A stretch of DNA of 26,843 bases from Thermoplasmatota archaeon (GCA_030612095.1 JAUWOO010000006.1:1-26843); one strand, 5' to 3'. Positions 1-7,130 are shown, counted from the stretch's first letter. Notes: generated by a model from the letters alone, not told the origin. Numbers and translations: made by a program.

Positions 1-1293
1 CTTTCTATTTACGTTTGGATCAAGTGCCTGACTTTCGCATACTTGAAAGAATTCCATCATATCTGGGTTTAATCCTGCATAATTCAATACACGATCCATT
101 AGTCGTGATGATTTTTCTGCAAATATTGTCGCCCATCGTAAATGTGTGTATCTGACAGCCTTGTCAAGGTTATTTCCACATACAAGCATGTACACTTTTC
201 TTGAGATAAGCAGTGTTAATATTCCCACCCAGATTAGTGCCTTTACTATCTCAGGGTTTGATGTTGGCAGGATATCTATTCCATATCTGCTTTTAAGCTC
301 CTTGAAAATTAGCTCTATATGCCATCTGGCTGAATACAACCGTGCGATTTCATCAGCACTTAACACATCTGCAGATATATTGGACATGTATGCATGATAT
401 CGTCGTTCCTCCTCATTATAGACGGCTACAAGTCTAAATTTTGATACATCTTTACTCTGTTTGCCCTTATATTTCCTGCGTTTAATTTTTACCTCTACTT
501 CAACATCCAATATCTGACGTTTAAGTTTCGGCAGTACCTCACTTACCCGTTTACCTACCACATCAATACTTCTCCCCCTACATATGCTATTCACAGAAAC
601 TATCAATGGATCTGCATTCCCTTTTAAACGAGAGACAAAAAAACCGCCATTCTCAACGATTCTTGTAAAGATATGATGCTTGTAAAAACCCAAATCAATT
701 AGCAAGATACGATCCTTGATCCAGGGCCCTATCTTCAATGTCTTAACCTCACTTGTCCTCTCCCCATAAACAACTACACGTTTAACACCGTCAGCAACAG
801 CACTAACAAGAAGAGATACCTTGACACCAGCAGCGACTTTTCGAGTTCTCGTTGCAGGCCACTTCTTTGCCAGTTTTTTATGCAAACGAATAATTGTACT
901 ATCTTGGATAAGCAGATCCTTAAAAACTGAAAGATTCTCTTTAAGAGCATTATGTGAACTTTCGGACAACTGTTCCATTCCATGTATTACACATGCATGA
1001 AGAAATTTCACCAATTCAGGACTGAAACGATCATAAAAACTACCACGACTTATATGTATACAACCCCGTTCCTCATACTCCCGACGTAAACTGGCTAACG
1101 TACGCTGTAATTGTACACCAAATCCTAATGTAAGCGTCCAGAATAATAACACAGGATCTACTTTACGCAGTCTTTTAATGAGAGCTGTTTCTTTTGCTGT
1201 CTTTCGGAGCCATTCAGGCGAAAAAAGCTTGTTAAGTTCTTCTTCAATAATTGGATTTGATCTTGTTTTTTTAGCATTCTTTTTGTTTTTCAT
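1..1293 (-). CDS. IS4-family transposase (3' end outside window)
   Basis: One frame stays open for 431 codons from the ATG at 1293 to the left edge, with no stop inside the window. The product looks like a DDE transposase of the IS4 group. The first Asp is in LLIQDSTIIRL, the second in RILLIDLGFYKHHIF, and the C-terminal block YSARWHIELIFKELK fits the IS4 signature Y-2-R-3-E-6-K exactly, supplying the catalytic Glu. The start MKNKKNAKKTRSN is lysine-rich. It is transcribed away from the recombinase gene at 1371, which begins only 78 bp from this start codon and appears to have lost its own 5' part. No frameshift or early stop is visible, so the gene may be active, but the C-terminus and left end of the element are not visible. 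IS4 membership is firm; the subgroup is not determined. Confidence 0.92.
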   Translation of the reverse strand, partial: MKNKKNAKKTRSNPIIEEELNKLFSPEWLRKTAKETALIKRLRKVDPVLLFWTLTLGFGVQLQRTLASLRREYEERGCIHISRGSFYDRFSPELVKFLHACVIHGMEQLSESSHNALKENLSVFKDLLIQDSTIIRLHKKLAKKWPATRTRKVAAGVKVSLLVSAVADGVKRVVVYGERTSEVKTLKIGPWIKDRILLIDLGFYKHHIFTRIVENGGFFVSRLKGNADPLIVSVNSICRGRSIDVVGKRVSEVLPKLKRQILDVEVEVKIKRRKYKGKQSKDVSKFRLVAVYNEEERRYHAYMSNISADVLSADEIARLYSARWHIELIFKELKSRYGIDILPTSNPEIVKALIWVGILTLLISRKVYMLVCGNNLDKAVRYTHLRWATIFAEKSSRLMDRVLNYAGLNPDMMEFFQVCESQALDPNVNRK

Positions 1294-1295
1294 TT

Positions 1296-1323
1296 TGCAT
1301 CCCATCATAGCAGACAGGATGCA
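1296..1323. repeat. Small inverted repeat at the transposase start
   Basis: TGCATCC (1296-1302) and GGATGCA (1317-1323) form a perfect 7-bp inverted repeat with a 14-nt loop, just before the transposase ATG. It could be part of the insertion sequence end or a hairpin in read-through transcripts that hides the start codon, as known for some IS4-family elements. The outer end of the element is not identified. It should lie between here and about 1370. Confidence 0.4.
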
Positions 1324-1370
1324 TTTTATAGGATAAAAATACTTAGCAAAATTTCCTTAACCGATCACGA

Positions 1371-2306
1371 ATGAAAAAGGATCTTATACCTACGTTGGAA
1401 GAGTTGAAGAAGATGATAGATGTAATGAGTTTGGAGGAGGGATTCCGTATTCTCTTTATCGCACAGACTGGTATGCGTGTATCAGATGCTATTTCCCTAA
1501 GGATTGGTGATGTTAGACGAGAGTTGGAACTGGGAAACGTCCCTCTTGCTATCAAATTTATACCAAAGAAAGACAGGGAACTTATCGGTGAGCGGGTTGC
1601 TTTTCTCGGCAGTGATGGTGTAGAAATGCTGAAGCGGTATCTCGCTTGGAGAGAAAAGAAGGGCGAAAGACTCACTGAGGATAGCCCTCTTTTTGCTAGT
1701 AGAACAAAGAAATTTGGAAAAGAGAAGATTCTGGCTATTTCCGATCGTAATTTCAACGAAACTATCCATGAATCAGCTAAGAGGGTTGGTATAGGCAATG
1801 GAAATGGAAAATATGGAAGGATTAGAACTCATTGTCTGCGGAAGTTTTTCATCACGCAGATGACGAATCATGGAATGGAAGATAAAATCGTGAATTTCCT
1901 TACCTGTCATAAGATCTCTGAGATTGACTGTGTGTATTGGAATCGACGTGTAGATACACTCAGACGAATCTACGCTGAACGGCAACAATATATAAATCCC
2001 GTTAATGGTAAGAAAAAGCATTTTGATCTGAAACAGATAAAGGGAATACTTGCCAAGATCAGACATTTGGAAGGAAGAATGGACAATCTTCCCACTATCG
2101 AGATGGTTCAAAAGACTGTGAGAGAAATTTTAGAAGAGTGTGGACTTTCTAAAGATCCTGTAGAAAAATACGAGAGTAAAATTGTAAATTCTAAGGAGGA
2201 AGTTATTCGACTGAGCGACCTTGGTTTTTCCTGTCAACGAATTGGACGCAGTGAATGGCTGATGCGGAAAAAAACTATTAGGGCAAATAGGATGTTAAAC
2301 ATCTGA
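1371..2306 (+). CDS. Tyrosine recombinase (integrase) lacking its N-terminal domain
   Basis: The 311-residue product carries a complete tyrosine recombinase catalytic domain: Arg36 in TGMRVSDAISL, Lys66/67 as candidate beta-hairpin lysine, His154-x-x-Arg157 in RTHCLRKFF, His180 in CHKIS, and Tyr189 in DCVYW nine residues after His180, the usual spacing. The family normally has a SAM-like core-binding domain of about 80-100 residues before Arg I; here only about 35 residues precede it. The frame is open upstream only to a TAG at 1344, and the insertion sequence begins right there, so 5' truncation by the element is likely. Residues after about 200 form a basic, partly coiled tail. The last codons (MLNI, stop) lie inside a near-palindromic site, and diverged copies of the tail recur at 3748 and 7004. 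It may be inactive; the intact catalytic residues leave that open. Confidence 0.88.
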   Translation: MKKDLIPTLEELKKMIDVMSLEEGFRILFIAQTGMRVSDAISLRIGDVRRELELGNVPLAIKFIPKKDRELIGERVAFLGSDGVEMLKRYLAWREKKGERLTEDSPLFASRTKKFGKEKILAISDRNFNETIHESAKRVGIGNGNGKYGRIRTHCLRKFFITQMTNHGMEDKIVNFLTCHKISEIDCVYWNRRVDTLRRIYAERQQYINPVNGKKKHFDLKQIKGILAKIRHLEGRMDNLPTIEMVQKTVREILEECGLSKDPVEKYESKIVNSKEEVIRLSDLGFSCQRIGRSEWLMRKKTIRANRMLNI

Positions 2307-2333
2307 AAAACTTATTTTCTGAATGTTTAACAT
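2292..2333. repeat. Near-palindromic site at the integrase 3' end (site A)
   Basis: ATGTTAAACAT (2292-2302) and ATGTTTAACAT (2323-2333) are perfect 11-bp inverted arms around a 20-bp centre containing AAAACTTATTT (2307-2317). The left arm encodes the last integrase residues and the centre starts at its stop codon. The core recurs near 3880, 5497 and 7119. It is a candidate recombination site for the adjacent tyrosine recombinase. A plain transcription terminator is the main alternative, since a T-rich stretch follows at about 2354. Confidence 0.5.
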
Positions 2334-2395
2334 GATAAGTGCCCTAAATCACTTTATTTTTTATATATTCTCAATATTTTTACTATCAAAACACG

Positions 2396-2686
2396 CTATT
2401 CTCTTTCTTGCATATAATCTACAACAATGTTTATTATTTTTGTCACAGTTTCGTTACAATTCTTAAAGTAGATTTTATCCAATACGTCTATCCCGTAATT
2501 TCTAATTAAGTCACTGATTAAAGCATGAATGAATGATTGTGTTGTTAAGTCAATGCCATCAAAATCCAGTGTTATCTCTTGGTTGTTCTCAAGAACATGA
2601 ATAATTTTTTTAAGTCGGATATCCCTAGCCAAATCTTTATTCTCAGCAAAACTGCCGACAATTGGAAGTAACTTTATTTCAATCAT
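2396..2686 (-). CDS. STAS-like (DUF4325-type) small protein
   Basis: This 96-residue protein resembles STAS-like DUF4325 proteins: an N-terminal segment containing ARDIRL, a strand ITLDFDGIDLTTQSF, then helix ALISDLIRNYG and strand DKIYFKNC, ending in a helix. The DFxGIxxxTxSF pattern around residues 41-52 is the best marker. Its ATG overlaps the stop of the upstream GHKL ATPase gene (ATGA), so the two are translationally coupled. In bacteria, STAS and GHKL proteins act as antagonist and kinase in partner switches; a similar pairwise regulation is inferred here. Archaea have no sigma factor, so the target is unknown. The family call rests on pattern recognition of a short protein. Confidence 0.7.
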   Translation of the reverse strand: MIEIKLLPIVGSFAENKDLARDIRLKKIIHVLENNQEITLDFDGIDLTTQSFIHALISDLIRNYGIDVLDKIYFKNCNETVTKIINIVVDYMQERE

Positions 2687-3657
2687 ATAAATCTTGGTCT
2701 CCGATATCTTGCCTTTCTTCTTTCTCTAATCGTTTTGATATAAGTGTCTCTGATGAGGTCTAAAAGAATTGAGAATTCTTTTGTTGGATCTAAAGACATA
2801 TCAATTCCTATAACAGTTCCGTTCCAGAACGGAAACTTTTCTCCCTTAGAATGTCTGTCTTTGAAAGGATCAGCATGCAATCTTATACGTTTTGATCCTG
2901 CTTTACTTTTTAATAATTTATACATTGCATCTCCACTGTAAATCATAAAGAAATCCCTATTCACTTTTGCTATTGATCTTATGAAGAACAAGCCAGCACC
3001 TGCATTGAGTTCTGTTCCTCCTTCGCTTCTTGTTGTTCCGGTAATTCCCGGGATTTGTGCTAGTCTAATGGCTTCCAAATCTGTGGATGTGTTATGTGAC
3101 ATGTTTATGGTGTTTTTAATGCCAACACCCGTGTCGGCAATTCCTATCCTAATTGCATTGCTTTTTTTATAATACTGAGCCGATACGATAGCGCCAGTTT
3201 CTGAGCGAGAATGTTCAAGAACGTTTCTAACTAACTCACTGACGATATATTTAATAGGTTCAGCTTGCTTAGATTCCAGATGTAGTAATGGGATCATATT
3301 CGTAATAAATTTTGTTAGTTCTTCGGAATTGTCTATTTTTGTCAAAGGAATAAAACGTCCAGCAGGTTCATGTTCTTTTATTACAATTTCTGACTCTATA
3401 TTTAAAAATCTAAAGAGCCCCATTCTCTCAAGATAGTGTTTGGATGCTGCTTCAAGTTTTTCACATTGTATATCTGATGATTTGACAGTCAAACCCAAAG
3501 ATGCAATCATTGACAAAACAACAGGGTGTATTGAAATCCACTTTTTATTTGCAGTAATTTTCAATTTTGTAGGGGTAGAATTATCAAAAGTTCGCAAAAA
3601 AGGATCTATGTTCCCTAAAAATGCACTGTTCGGTAAATGTACCTTCATACATACCAT
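2683..3657 (-). CDS. GHKL-type ATPase (HATPase_c domain)
   Basis: The 324-residue protein has a Bergerat-fold ATP site: N-box ELVRNVLEHS (Asn145), G1 box IADTGVGI (Asp175), and a glycine-rich lid ending NAGAGLFFIRS (about 219-228). Residues 1-130 are an unassigned N-terminal domain, and the last 20 are strongly basic (RRKARYRRPR). No histidine phosphoacceptor, sensor or membrane segment is seen, so it looks more like an anti-sigma-type serine kinase or a stand-alone ATPase than a two-component kinase. It overlaps the downstream STAS-like gene by 4 nt. Two starts are possible, 3657 and 3648. A TATA-like box at 3669-3680 would place transcription initiation near 3650, favouring a leaderless mRNA from the second ATG. 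It is the first cargo module after the integrase. Confidence 0.8.
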   Translation of the reverse strand: MVCMKVHLPNSAFLGNIDPFLRTFDNSTPTKLKITANKKWISIHPVVLSMIASLGLTVKSSDIQCEKLEAASKHYLERMGLFRFLNIESEIVIKEHEPAGRFIPLTKIDNSEELTKFITNMIPLLHLESKQAEPIKYIVSELVRNVLEHSRSETGAIVSAQYYKKSNAIRIGIADTGVGIKNTINMSHNTSTDLEAIRLAQIPGITGTTRSEGGTELNAGAGLFFIRSIAKVNRDFFMIYSGDAMYKLLKSKAGSKRIRLHADPFKDRHSKGEKFPFWNGTVIGIDMSLDPTKEFSILLDLIRDTYIKTIRERRKARYRRPRFI

Positions 3658-3668
3658 AAAGCATCCAC

Positions 3669-3680
3669 TATTTATAAATC
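3669..3680 (-). promoter_or_regulatory. TATA-like promoter of the GHKL ATPase gene
   Basis: Read on the minus strand, TTTATAAATAG lies about 20-25 nt before the two candidate start codons (3657 and 3648), the spacing expected for an archaeal leaderless promoter. Just upstream is an inverted repeat array built on CCGGGA. Confidence 0.5.
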
Positions 3681-3686
3681 TTTATA

Positions 3687-3736
3687 TTTTACCGGGAATC
3701 CCGGCATAATTTATTATATGCGAAATCCCGGTAAAA
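3687..3736. repeat. CCGGGA inverted repeat array (possible operator)
   Basis: TTTTACCGGGA (3687-3697) and TCCCGGTAAAA (3726-3736) are a perfect 11-bp inverted pair. A second overlapping palindrome, CCGGGAATCCCGG, occupies 3692-3704, so three copies of the same half-site are present. GC-rich palindromes stand out in this AT-rich region. The position just upstream of the minus-strand TATA-like box suggests a repressor operator, but it could also mark the end of a mobile segment, since the decayed integrase tail starts immediately to the right. Confidence 0.45.
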
Positions 3737-3747
3737 CTTTAGGTTCT

Positions 3748-3890
3748 CGCCAAAAAGTATTAGAGGAAAAGTTACCTCATCTTAAACAGGTTGGTAAGCA
3801 TGATAGTCAGATTGTTTCTACTGAGAAGGAAATTATTGAGTTTAGTAAACTGGGGGGTCTTGTTATGTTTAACATTCACAAAACTTATTT
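3748..3890 (+). pseudogene. Decayed integrase 3' tail with site B
   Basis: In frame, this stretch reads RQKVLEEKL, then KHDSQIVSTEKEIIEFSKLG, then VMFNI. It aligns without gaps to the tail of the integrase at 1371 (REILEECGL, KYESKIVNSKEEVIRLSDLG) and, after loss of about 20 codons, again at the end (MFNI against MLNI). The following DNA matches site A: ACATT-CAC-AAAACTTATTT (core 3880-3890) against ACATC-TGA-AAAACTTATTT. No catalytic domain is present, so this is only the 3' end of a related recombinase gene. The original stop position is now a CAC codon, and the AbiEii stop codon lies inside the core. Confidence 0.65.
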
Positions 3891-4655
3891 TTTATGCCAA
3901 GCTTCACACCAATTCTCTATCTCATTTGCTACTTCATTAAACTCAGGTAACGCTCCGATAATTAAATCTTGTAAATCCCGTCTCCACATTTTTCGTTTTT
4001 CACTTACTTTTTCTAGAAATGTTTCCAAGTCAAATGTTAATCTATAAATTTTGAGTTTCTTGTTAACTAGTGAGACATCTAGTGGAGTGCCTTTTTTTGA
4101 TAAGAACCAAAGATCATATATGTCTCTTGGTTTTTCTCTAGTCAGTATGCATCTAATTTTTTCTGCTGCTATTTCTCCAACGTCAAGTACAGATAGTTCA
4201 AATGATGGAATTTCAGGATAAGTTGCAATGAGGAGTTTTGTACAAAATGATATTGGTCTCTCTCTTTTACTAATATTTATTGTGACTCTTGACATGCTAT
4301 TCTTGCTTCCATCATAAAGTGGCCCTCTTATTGCAAATCGTATGTTTATTTCATTGCTATATTCTATTTTTTCAGGGAGTGTTCTTTCCATTCCTGTAAG
4401 TTCCATATTTCTGATTATTTTTTTTATCATTTTATCCGTATCAAATCGTTTTCCAACAACATCAAAATCAAGATCTTCACTGAATCGGTTAAGGTTATAA
4501 AATTTATAAAGAGCAGTTCCACCTTTAAAAACCAGAGAACGCCTATCATCTGATAAAGCATATAACAAAAGTTCAAGGAGATAATCCTTCTCTGTATTCC
4601 TGATTGTTAGATGTTTCAGTTCAGCAATTCTTGTAAGTTCTAATCTTGATATCAT
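3885..4655 (-). CDS. AbiEii-type nucleotidyltransferase toxin
   Basis: The 256-residue protein belongs to the AbiEii/AbiGii toxin family of nucleotidyltransferases. It shows the motif VFKGGTALYKFY (Gly45-Gly46), the metal-binding signature RFSEDLDFD (Ser59, Asp61, Asp63), and the later motif EIAAEKIRCILTREKPRDIYDLW in the helical half (about 160-183). Family members modify tRNA or nucleotides to halt growth in phage-infected cells or when the antitoxin is lost. Here its ATG overlaps the stop of the upstream AbiEi-like gene by one base (TAATG), as in classical type IV AbiE operons. The TAA stop at 3885-3887 sits within the repeated core of site B. Length and motifs are complete, so the gene looks functional. 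Confidence 0.9.
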   Translation of the reverse strand: MISRLELTRIAELKHLTIRNTEKDYLLELLLYALSDDRRSLVFKGGTALYKFYNLNRFSEDLDFDVVGKRFDTDKMIKKIIRNMELTGMERTLPEKIEYSNEINIRFAIRGPLYDGSKNSMSRVTINISKRERPISFCTKLLIATYPEIPSFELSVLDVGEIAAEKIRCILTREKPRDIYDLWFLSKKGTPLDVSLVNKKLKIYRLTFDLETFLEKVSEKRKMWRRDLQDLIIGALPEFNEVANEIENWCEAWHKK

Positions 4656-5371
4656 TATATCTCCCCAATATTAACAACAACTCCCCATTTTTTATCATTT
4701 AATCCAGTTATGGGACGAGTAATGTCAAGTGGTATCATAGTCTTATATGTCTGTTTTTTTAGCCTTTTTACATATTTGCATCCAAGAGATTCAAGCATCC
4801 AACCAAATCTTTTAGCTAGAGCATGGTTCTCAGTTCTGAGGATATAGTCCACAATTTTTTTGGTAGAAATATCTTTAATATTTTCTTTTAGGATAAAATA
4901 TATTTCAGCTGTTGAATTTTTCTTAAGTAAAACAGCATCTATTAACGCTTTTTCTGGTTCTGCCATAAAAACTTCAAAATCCTGTATGTTGATTTTTGAA
5001 AAACCAAAAAACCATGATGGGCGAATTTTTTCAAAAATGATTGTTGTATTCATCATTTGTATGTTTTTACGACTTTTTGAACGGGCGGTTATAACAGATA
5101 TCTTGCTTGGTATTTGCTCGGTTAAATTATGATGACGAAATGCAGCCCATAGAGAAATATAGCTTGGCCATATTATTCTTGAAGCGATAATCAGAGGATC
5201 TTCTTGTACAGTATAGACATTTCTTTGGATTTGTTTTATGATGCCTCTATTTTTCAATCTGTTCAGAGATACTTTGGCATAGGTTTTATCATTATCAATA
5301 ATGTTTGCAAAAGTGTCAATATTAAATGTAGGGTACTCTTCAAGTTTTTTAACTATTTGTAGTGTTTCCAT
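4655..5371 (-). CDS. AbiEi-type antitoxin / transcriptional regulator
   Basis: This 238-residue protein starts with a winged-helix domain (about 5-60: NIDTFANIIDNDKTYAKVSL, then NRLKNRGIIKQIQRNVYTV) and continues as an AbiEi-like domain with ISLWAAFRHHNLTEQIP and EKALIDAVLL. AbiEi proteins repress their own operon and counteract the AbiEii toxin. The ATG at 5371 is preferred because the domain begins there and a TATA-like ATTTATTAATA lies about 25-35 nt before it. The frame stays open to an ATG at 5491, which would add 40 unrelated residues reaching into site C. It is the first gene of a two-gene operon with the toxin downstream. Confidence 0.85.
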   Translation of the reverse strand: METLQIVKKLEEYPTFNIDTFANIIDNDKTYAKVSLNRLKNRGIIKQIQRNVYTVQEDPLIIASRIIWPSYISLWAAFRHHNLTEQIPSKISVITARSKSRKNIQMMNTTIIFEKIRPSWFFGFSKINIQDFEVFMAEPEKALIDAVLLKKNSTAEIYFILKENIKDISTKKIVDYILRTENHALAKRFGWMLESLGCKYVKRLKKQTYKTMIPLDITRPITGLNDKKWGVVVNIGEI

Positions 5372-5484
5372 GATGCTATATATGCCCTCATTATTAATAA
5401 ATTTTTCTAAGCATAGGTAATCAAAATTGATAACCTGCGCATTAAAATTTACAAAGTGAATTGGTCTAATATAACGAAAAACAG

Positions 5485-5520
5485 TCAACAATGAAAAAAA
5501 CTTATTTCTCTATGGTTAAA
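5485..5520 (+). repeat. Site C: third copy of the cassette-boundary core
   Basis: CAGTCAACAATGAAAAAAAC continues as AAAACTTATTT (core 5497-5507) and is followed by CTCTATGGTTAAAC. Both sides resemble site A (TTAAACATCTG before the core, CTGAATGTTTAAC after it). No clear integrase tail codons precede this copy, which is the weakest of the four. It lies between the AbiE pair and the DUF4143 ATPase, at about the same spacing as the others. Confidence 0.4.
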
Positions 5521-5621
5521 CCCTACATTTGGTCAATTTACGTTTTAGGAATGGTTATTTTGACTATCTTTAACCGCTTTGATTTGTTGTTAAAAATAAA
5601 TTGAATGGCCAACAATCGAAA

Positions 5622-6932
5622 CTATGGGGATAATAACCACTTCCATATTGGCGTATAAACCACCTTTTTACCATCAATTTTTTCTTCATCTTCAAAGTCT
5701 TCTGTGATCACAACTCCATCATTTAATTTAAATTCATCCATTGCTTTTAACAAACTTCGAAGTTCTCTTTCTTTTGTATTCATATCATCCATATTGTAAC
5801 AAACCTGTATTAACTGTTTAACTTTTATTCCTTCCTTCAGAACGAAATCAACTTCTCGTTGTTGATAATCCTTCCAATAAAATATCTCAATACCTGGATT
5901 GAATGTCTGTCGTATTTTTAATTCCAACAAAACTATGTTTTCCATGATTCTTCCAAAGTTTTTCATAAATCTGAAGCCGATAGTATTTGACAAACCACTA
6001 TCTATAGAATATACTTTCCTTGGAGTTTTTTCCTGTTGTTTTAGAGAATAAGAAAAATTTTTAATAAAAAATATCAAATTTGCTGTCTCAAGATATTCAG
6101 AAAACCTTTCAACTGTCGTAAGAGGCATACCAATAAATTTAGAAACCTTATTATAGGTTATTGAAGAAGAAATATTTGTAAGATAAAATTTTGCAAGTGT
6201 TTTTATTTTTTCCCTTTCCCGGATATTGTATCTCTCGATAATATCTCTTGAAATTATGGTTTCAAAATAACTCAAAAGAACTCTTTTTTTCTCAGAGGAT
6301 AGAACAATTTCTGGAAATCCGCCGAATTCTAAGTACTCCCGAAACAATCTTTTTATCTCTATTCTTTTTGTAGCAATATCTATTTCGGAGTTTACAGGTA
6401 GTTTTCTAAAACTCAAAAATTCTTTAAAAGACAGGGGATAGATATTAAACGTCAAGTGTCTTCCTGTTAACAGGGTTGCCAACTCTGCACTAAGTAACTT
6501 AGAGGATGACTCGGTAACAACAATGTTTGCTTCTTTTTTCTCATGTTTTCCTCTTACAAATCTTTCCCATTCCATAACATTTTGTATTTCATCTAAAAAA
6601 ACAAAAGGTTTCTTATCAGGCCCTATTTTTTCAAGATAACAGTTGTATATATCTATAAGTGTTTTCAAATTTCTTTCAGAAAATCTTTCATCTTCAAAAT
6701 TCACTATCAGCGTATTTTCCCTTTTTATATCTTTGATTATTTCCGTTGCAATCTGTTTTATTATTGTTGATTTGCCACTTCTTCTAACCCCTGCAATACA
6801 GACTATTTGATTGGTTTTAGTGATAAGATCAATAATTTTTTTTACATATTCTTCTCTCTTAATTCCTGAATCTATTTCTTTTGTCCAAAAATTCCAATCC
6901 AAAAGAATTTCAAGTAATGCATCCTTTTTCAT
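5622..6932 (-). CDS. AAA ATPase with C-terminal DUF4143 domain
   Basis: The 436-residue protein has a P-loop GVRRSGKS (48-55), Walker B FVFLDE (110-115) and LLTGRHL (about 155-160), then a winged-helix region and a C-terminal DUF4143 nuclease-like part with ENIVLLEL and REVDFVLKEG. Such archaeal and bacterial ATPases are abundant and variable, often mobile, and few have a known role; some are proposed toxin-like or defence proteins. The segment after Walker B, usually TGSSSKLLS, reads VVTESSSKLLS here, with Glu141 replacing the glycine. A TATA-like run TTTAAATATTTAAA lies about 15-30 nt before the ATG. It is the last cargo gene of the island, transcribed towards the integrase like the others. 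Domain assignment is firm; the biological role is not. Confidence 0.88.
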   Translation of the reverse strand: MKKDALLEILLDWNFWTKEIDSGIKREEYVKKIIDLITKTNQIVCIAGVRRSGKSTIIKQIATEIIKDIKRENTLIVNFEDERFSERNLKTLIDIYNCYLEKIGPDKKPFVFLDEIQNVMEWERFVRGKHEKKEANIVVTESSSKLLSAELATLLTGRHLTFNIYPLSFKEFLSFRKLPVNSEIDIATKRIEIKRLFREYLEFGGFPEIVLSSEKKRVLLSYFETIISRDIIERYNIREREKIKTLAKFYLTNISSSITYNKVSKFIGMPLTTVERFSEYLETANLIFFIKNFSYSLKQQEKTPRKVYSIDSGLSNTIGFRFMKNFGRIMENIVLLELKIRQTFNPGIEIFYWKDYQQREVDFVLKEGIKVKQLIQVCYNMDDMNTKERELRSLLKAMDEFKLNDGVVITEDFEDEEKIDGKKVVYTPIWKWLLSP

Positions 6933-7003
6933 AGTAACCTATATGTGGTTTAAATATTTAAAAATTTAGTTCATACGAAAACCAAAATTGTTGTGAAACA
7001 TCG

Positions 7004-7130
7004 CTAAAGAGGAAGTTACTCATCTGAGCAACCTTGGTTTTTCCTGTCAACCAATTGGAAACAGTGAATGGTTGATGCGTAAAAAAATATTAGGACAAAT
7101 ATAGGGTTGAACCCATGAAAAACTGATTTT
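7004..7130 (+). pseudogene. Integrase 3' tail remnant with site D
   Basis: This stretch is roughly 83-85% identical by eye to the last 125 bp of the integrase region (2191-2318). In frame it reads AKEEVTHLSNLGFSCQPIG, NSEWLMRKKILGQI and a stop, against SKEEVIRLSDLGFSCQRIG, RSEWLMRKK in the intact gene. After the stop, GGGTTGAACCCATGAAAAAC plus TGATTT matches site A (core 7119-7129, one mismatch). Similarity upstream fades at about 6981. No recombinase body is present. This copy is much closer to the intact integrase than the copy at 3748, so the two remnants come from different events or parents. It marks the right end of the cargo region, about 55 bp before tgtA. Confidence 0.8.

Noticed and set aside
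1343..2111. Minus-strand ORFs opposite the integrase
   Set aside because: The plus-strand frame has all recombinase catalytic motifs; the opposite frames show no domain and are low in sense.
1371..7130. Classical integron with IntI and attC sites
   Set aside because: The recombinase does not show an IntI-specific insertion near the active site, and the repeated sites are short and lack the attC folded-stem layout; only the overall logic is similar.
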